A DNA stretch of 64,000 bases from Pseudomonas fluorescens (GTDB lineage Bacteria > Pseudomonadota > Gammaproteobacteria > Pseudomonadales > Pseudomonadaceae), in NCBI RefSeq assembly GCF_040448305.1, contig NZ_CP148752.1:1364001-1428000 (forward strand), read 5' to 3'. Made by a program: the position numbers and the translations under genes. The notes below the pieces were generated by a model. It ran no database searches, was not told the origin of the DNA, and was given only the letters and a program-made list of their open reading frames with translations. Shown in pieces: positions 60,830-64,000 of the stretch (within the stretch, counting starts at the first letter, position 1; the number at the start of each line of letters is the position of its first letter).

Positions 60830-61849
60830 CTAAACTTCGACTGGAACAGATAACTTCGTGCCACCCAACGCATGGCTCTTGGAGTCAAAAAACCGCAACT
60901 CAACCCCCGTCCCCTCAAACACCTTCGCGTAATGCCGCTTCTGATGCTGGATGAAGGCCTTGCTGCGCGGGTAAATCGAGATCGCCAGCACCTGCGGTTT
61001 CGCCAGGCGCAAGGCGTGGATGATGTGGCTGTCCTGCTCCCCCAACGCATGGCCGAAGATGCACAGCGCCTGGCCGTGACCGAGTAGTTGCTCGTAGCAG
61101 AACGACAGGTAGTCCGAACTGCGAATGGTCTTGAGCTTGTCCGCACTCGGCCCTTCGTTGACGAACAGCGGCACGTCGTCGAGGGTCTTGATCGTGTTGT
61201 TGATGGCGAAACTGCCCAGCAACGTGCCCTCGGTCGACATCAGCTTGCGCGCCGTACCGTCCTGGTTGCGCACCAGATGCAGACCGCCGTGCAGGTACAG
61301 CAAACGGGTTTTATCGGTGGCCGTGTCGCTCAGGTCGAAACCGGGCTCGGCGCCCTGAAACAGATCGGTGATCGCCTCAGGCTGGTGTTGCACCGCCCAG
61401 TAGTTGAGCAAGTCGTAATTGGTGGTGAACACCGTGCGGTAACTGGCCAGTTCCTGATTGATGGTAACCAGTGTCGAGGGCACCACCAGCCGCCACGGGA
61501 TATGCACCGCATGCACGGTGTTGATCAGCGCTTCCTTGATCGCGTAGTAGCGATTGCGCGGGGCGGCGGAGCTGACCGCCAGGGCCTTGTTGACCCGGCT
61601 GGTGGTTTTCAAGGCGCTCAGTACCTGCTCGAAACTGCGGGTCTGCATCGCATCGAACACACTCAGCTCGGACGGGCTCAGGGGTTTTTCTTCAACGGTG
61701 CGGGCGTTTTCGAACAGCGACTCGTAGCCGAAATCGTCCCACACCGCGCGACTGGCGCCGTTGCCCACCAGCAAACCACTGAACGAAGTGGTGCTGCGCA
61801 AGGCGTTCCAGTCTTCAAGTTGAGCATCGACATCCTGGAAATCGGTCAT
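60830..61849 (-). CDS. SIR2-like DUF4917 protein
   Basis: 339 residues. SIR2-type NAD-binding motifs in order: GNGAS (29-33), FTTNYD (141-146), LHGGLH (186-191) and IFGHALGEQDSHI (264-276), the last matching the G-x-S-x2-D motif of SIR2_2 domains. It lacks other fused domains. SIR2-like domains act as NADases in several phage-defence systems, but a stand-alone gene next to yegP gives no direct support for that. Enzyme activity is unknown. Confidence 0.8.
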   Translation of the reverse strand: MTDFQDVDAQLEDWNALRSTTSFSGLLVGNGASRAVWDDFGYESLFENARTVEEKPLSPSELSVFDAMQTRSFEQVLSALKTTSRVNKALAVSSAAPRNRYYAIKEALINTVHAVHIPWRLVVPSTLVTINQELASYRTVFTTNYDLLNYWAVQHQPEAITDLFQGAEPGFDLSDTATDKTRLLYLHGGLHLVRNQDGTARKLMSTEGTLLGSFAINNTIKTLDDVPLFVNEGPSADKLKTIRSSDYLSFCYEQLLGHGQALCIFGHALGEQDSHIIHALRLAKPQVLAISIYPRSKAFIQHQKRHYAKVFEGTGVELRFFDSKSHALGGTKLSVPVEV

Positions 61850-61980
61850 TGCGGTCTTCGTCTCACGGCAAAAGGTCTGTGGGCGGCGACTTTATCACGA
61901 CCGGTGCCCGGACCACGGCACGACGCGGGCGAAGAACGCTATGCTGCGGTTTCGCCTGAGCCGACTTCGCCGAGTACCCG

Positions 61981-62889
61981 ATGCTGCAAAAAAGCCTGAT
62001 CCGCCGTCTCGACCTGATCACCCTGCAACTGTTCGTCGCCGTGCATGAAGAAGGCACACTGACCCGTGCCGCCTCGCGCGAAGCGATTGCAGTCTCGGCG
62101 GCGAGCAAGCGCTTGATGGAGCTGGAGGAGGCGCTGGGCATCAGCCTGTTCGTGCGCCAGGCCAAGGGCATGTCCCTGACGCCGGCCGGTGAAACCCTGC
62201 TGCACCATGCCCGGCAGATGTTGTTCAACGTCGAGAAAATGGGGCTTGAACTGGGCGAGCACAGCCACGGTGTGCGCGGCTATGTGCGGATGCTCGCCAA
62301 CCTGTCGGCGATCATTCAGTTTTTGCCCGAGGACCTGCGGGATTTTTCCGAGCGTCACCCACAGGTCAAGACCGACCTCGAAGAACGCCCCAGCGCCGGG
62401 GTGATTCAGGGCGTGCTCGACGGGGTGGCCGACCTCGGGATCTGTTCCATCGACAGTGACATCAAGGGCCTGCACAGCGTGCTGTATCGCCAGGACAAAC
62501 TGGTGGTGTTGATGCCGCCGCACCATCCATTGGCGAGCCGGTCGAGCGTGGCGTTCGCCGATACGCTGGGCAGTGATTACGTTGGGTTGCATGCGGCCAG
62601 TTCGATCAACATGCGTACCCACGCCGCAGCCCGTGAGGCCGGCAAGGTGTTGCGGGTGCGCATTCATGTGCCAGGGTTCGATGCCATGTGCCGCATGGTC
62701 CAGGCCAACATGGGGATTGGCATCCTTCCGCAGCGCGCCTATGAACTGTTTGGCCGGGCGCTGGGGTTGCACGCGGTGCCGTTGACGGACGAGTGGTCGG
62801 ATCGGGCGTTGATTCTGGTGGTGCGCGATGAGGCGTTATTGTCGCCGGTGAGCCGGATGTTGTTTGAGCATTTGCGAGGGGGTACCTGA
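61981..62889 (+). CDS. LysR-family transcriptional regulator
   Basis: 302 residues. N-terminal HTH with RLDLITLQLFVAVHEEGTLTRAASREAIAVSAASKRLMELE, then a typical effector domain. Divergent from the DUF4917 gene. A class III CoA-transferase gene follows after 236 bp in the same direction, with a REP doublet between, so it could be its target. The effector is unknown. Confidence 0.88.
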   Translation: MLQKSLIRRLDLITLQLFVAVHEEGTLTRAASREAIAVSAASKRLMELEEALGISLFVRQAKGMSLTPAGETLLHHARQMLFNVEKMGLELGEHSHGVRGYVRMLANLSAIIQFLPEDLRDFSERHPQVKTDLEERPSAGVIQGVLDGVADLGICSIDSDIKGLHSVLYRQDKLVVLMPPHHPLASRSSVAFADTLGSDYVGLHAASSINMRTHAAAREAGKVLRVRIHVPGFDAMCRMVQANMGIGILPQRAYELFGRALGLHAVPLTDEWSDRALILVVRDEALLSPVSRMLFEHLRGGT

Positions 62890-62916
62890 TCTTGTTGTGT
62901 TGATTGGGCCGGCCTC

Positions 62917-62991
62917 ATCGCGAGCAAGCTCGCTCCCACAATGGCTCTGTGGTGCGCTGAAGATCCCTGTGGGAGCGAGCTTGCTCGCGAT
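62917..62991. repeat. REP doublet
   Basis: Inverted pair of GAGCAAGCTCGCTCCCAC and GTGGGAGCGAGCTTGCTC between the LysR and CoA-transferase genes. Confidence 0.94.
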
Positions 62992-63125
62992 GACTGACCT
63001 GAGGTCGCAACAAGCTTCCAGAGCGTTCGCATTTCGCGAACGCCCGTTGCCAACTGAAGGTTGGATTCCCGAGCCCCCTGTCCTCTAGCCTTGGCACATA
63101 TTCCAAGAACAAGAGGTACCCCGCG

Positions 63126-64000
63126 ATGACTGCCCCCTTGAGTGCGATCAAAGTGATCGAGATCGGCACGCTGATCGCCGCGCCGTTTGCGGCGCGCATG
63201 CTGGCCGAGTTCGGCGCCGAGGTGATCAAGATCGAAGCCATGGGCCAGGGCGATCCCCTGCGCAAATGGCGCAAGCTGCACGAAGGCACCTCGCTGTGGT
63301 GGTACCTGCAATCGCGCAACAAGAAGTCCCTGGCGCTGAACCTCAAATCCCCGGAAGGCATCGAACTGGTCAAGCAACTGGCGACCAGCGCCGATGTGCT
63401 GATCGAGAATCTGCGCCCCGGCGCCCTGGAGAAACTCGGCCTGGGTTGGGACGTGTTGCACGCGCTCAATCCCAACCTGACGCTGGTGCGGATTTCCGGT
63501 TACGGCCAGACCGGTCCGTACCGTGATCGCCCGGGTTTCGGTGCCATAGGCGAAGCCATGGGCGGGATTCGCTACACCACCGGCACCCCCGGTTCGCCAC
63601 CGGCGCGGGTCGGCGTGAGCCTCGGCGATTCCCTGGCGTCGCTGCACGCGGTGATCGGCGCGCTGATGTCGCTGCTAAGAGTCAAGACCGGGCAGGGCGG
63701 CGGGCAAATCGTTGATGTGTCCCTGGCCGAAAGCGTGTTCAACGTCATGGAAAGCCTGGTGCCGGAATACGACATGCTTGGTCATGTGCGTGAACGCAGC
63801 GGTGGCGCCTTGCCGGGCATCGCGCCGTCCAACACTTACCTGACCGCCGACGGCGCCTACGTGGTGATTGCCGGCAACAGCGATCCGATCTACAAGCGTC
63901 TGATGCAAACCATCGGCCGCGCCGATCTGACGGAGGCTCCTGAGTTCGCCCACAACGACGGGCGTGCAGCCAAGAGTAATCTGCTCGACGCCGCCATCAC
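63126..64000 (+). CDS. Class III CoA-transferase (CaiB/BaiF family), partial
   Basis: The first 291 codons from the ATG (MTAPLSAIKVIEIGTLIAAP); the gene runs past the window end. It has the CaiB/BaiF N-terminal motif with EFGAEVIKIE and IENLRPG. The catalytic Asp that forms the acyl anhydride lies at Asp168 in GVSLGDSLASLHAVIGAL. It transfers CoA between acyl donors and acids; the acid cannot be told from this part. Confidence 0.92.
   Translation, partial: MTAPLSAIKVIEIGTLIAAPFAARMLAEFGAEVIKIEAMGQGDPLRKWRKLHEGTSLWWYLQSRNKKSLALNLKSPEGIELVKQLATSADVLIENLRPGALEKLGLGWDVLHALNPNLTLVRISGYGQTGPYRDRPGFGAIGEAMGGIRYTTGTPGSPPARVGVSLGDSLASLHAVIGALMSLLRVKTGQGGGQIVDVSLAESVFNVMESLVPEYDMLGHVRERSGGALPGIAPSNTYLTADGAYVVIAGNSDPIYKRLMQTIGRADLTEAPEFAHNDGRAAKSNLLDAAI

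Noticed and set aside
1675..62991. Regularly repeated palindromic units suggesting a CRISPR array
   Set aside because: The repeats are inverted pairs scattered one doublet at a time between genes, not direct repeats with spacers. They are REP elements.

Overview
The window is bacterial chromosome with high G+C (I judge roughly 60%). It looks like the Pseudomonas fluorescens group. The evidence is a branched-chain amino acid livK-HMGF cluster, a pca (beta-ketoadipate) cluster with PcaR-type operators, an EmhABC/TtgABC-type RND pump, a pyeR-pyeM-xenB block beside olsBA (the same neighbourhood as in P. aeruginosa), and 18 REP doublets of the kind typical of fluorescent pseudomonads. No rRNA or tRNA gene, CRISPR array, insertion sequence or integrase was seen.

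Layout. 1-7.5 kb: an SDR gene divergent from a LysR gene, then the liv ABC importer on the minus strand (livK is separated from livHMGF by a terminator), then a DUF2288 gene. 7.8-10 kb: a stand-alone 732-residue protein with FtsZ/tubulin-type nucleotide loops, the most unusual gene here. 10.2-19.6 kb: an HIBADH-family dehydrogenase, a YkgJ-type metal-chelate protein, an MFS transporter, rapA, small hypothetical genes, ccoM (a cbb3 oxidase subunit) behind two Anr boxes, and a PiT phosphate transporter. 20.2-32.6 kb: a complete protocatechuate pathway, pcaR, pcaK, pcaIJF, pcaHG, pcaT, pcaBDC and an OprD porin. It covers uptake, ring cleavage, lactone steps, CoA transfer and thiolysis to succinyl-CoA and acetyl-CoA. 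Paired PcaR boxes precede pcaR, pcaK and pcaI, and A-rich Hfq/Crc-like motifs lie at the starts of pcaK, pcaI and pcaT.

33-39.7 kb: emhABC with divergent emhR. 40-46 kb: xenB-pyeM-pyeR, acpH, olsA-olsB (ornithine lipid synthesis) and an acyl-CoA dehydrogenase-like gene. 46-54.4 kb: a serine hydrolase, a small membrane protein, a YceI protein, a cardiolipin synthase-like phospholipase D, the GH3 enzyme BglX, and a LemA/TPM/TPM operon. 54.5-56.7 kb: a small phage-derived regulatory patch (LuxR-type HTH, holin-like membrane protein, CI-type repressor, Ogr/Delta zinc finger, unknown gene) with no phage structural genes. 56.8-64 kb: a methyltransferase, a DMT permease whose C-terminus is encoded by a REP element, a DJ-1/PfpI protein, an RHH protein, a YegP protein, a SIR2-like DUF4917 protein, a LysR regulator and a class III CoA-transferase cut by the window end.

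Starts were moved downstream from the longest open frame where a ribosome-binding site, a family start or gene spacing favoured it. Assignments rest on reading motifs and on remembered family features; no database search was run.
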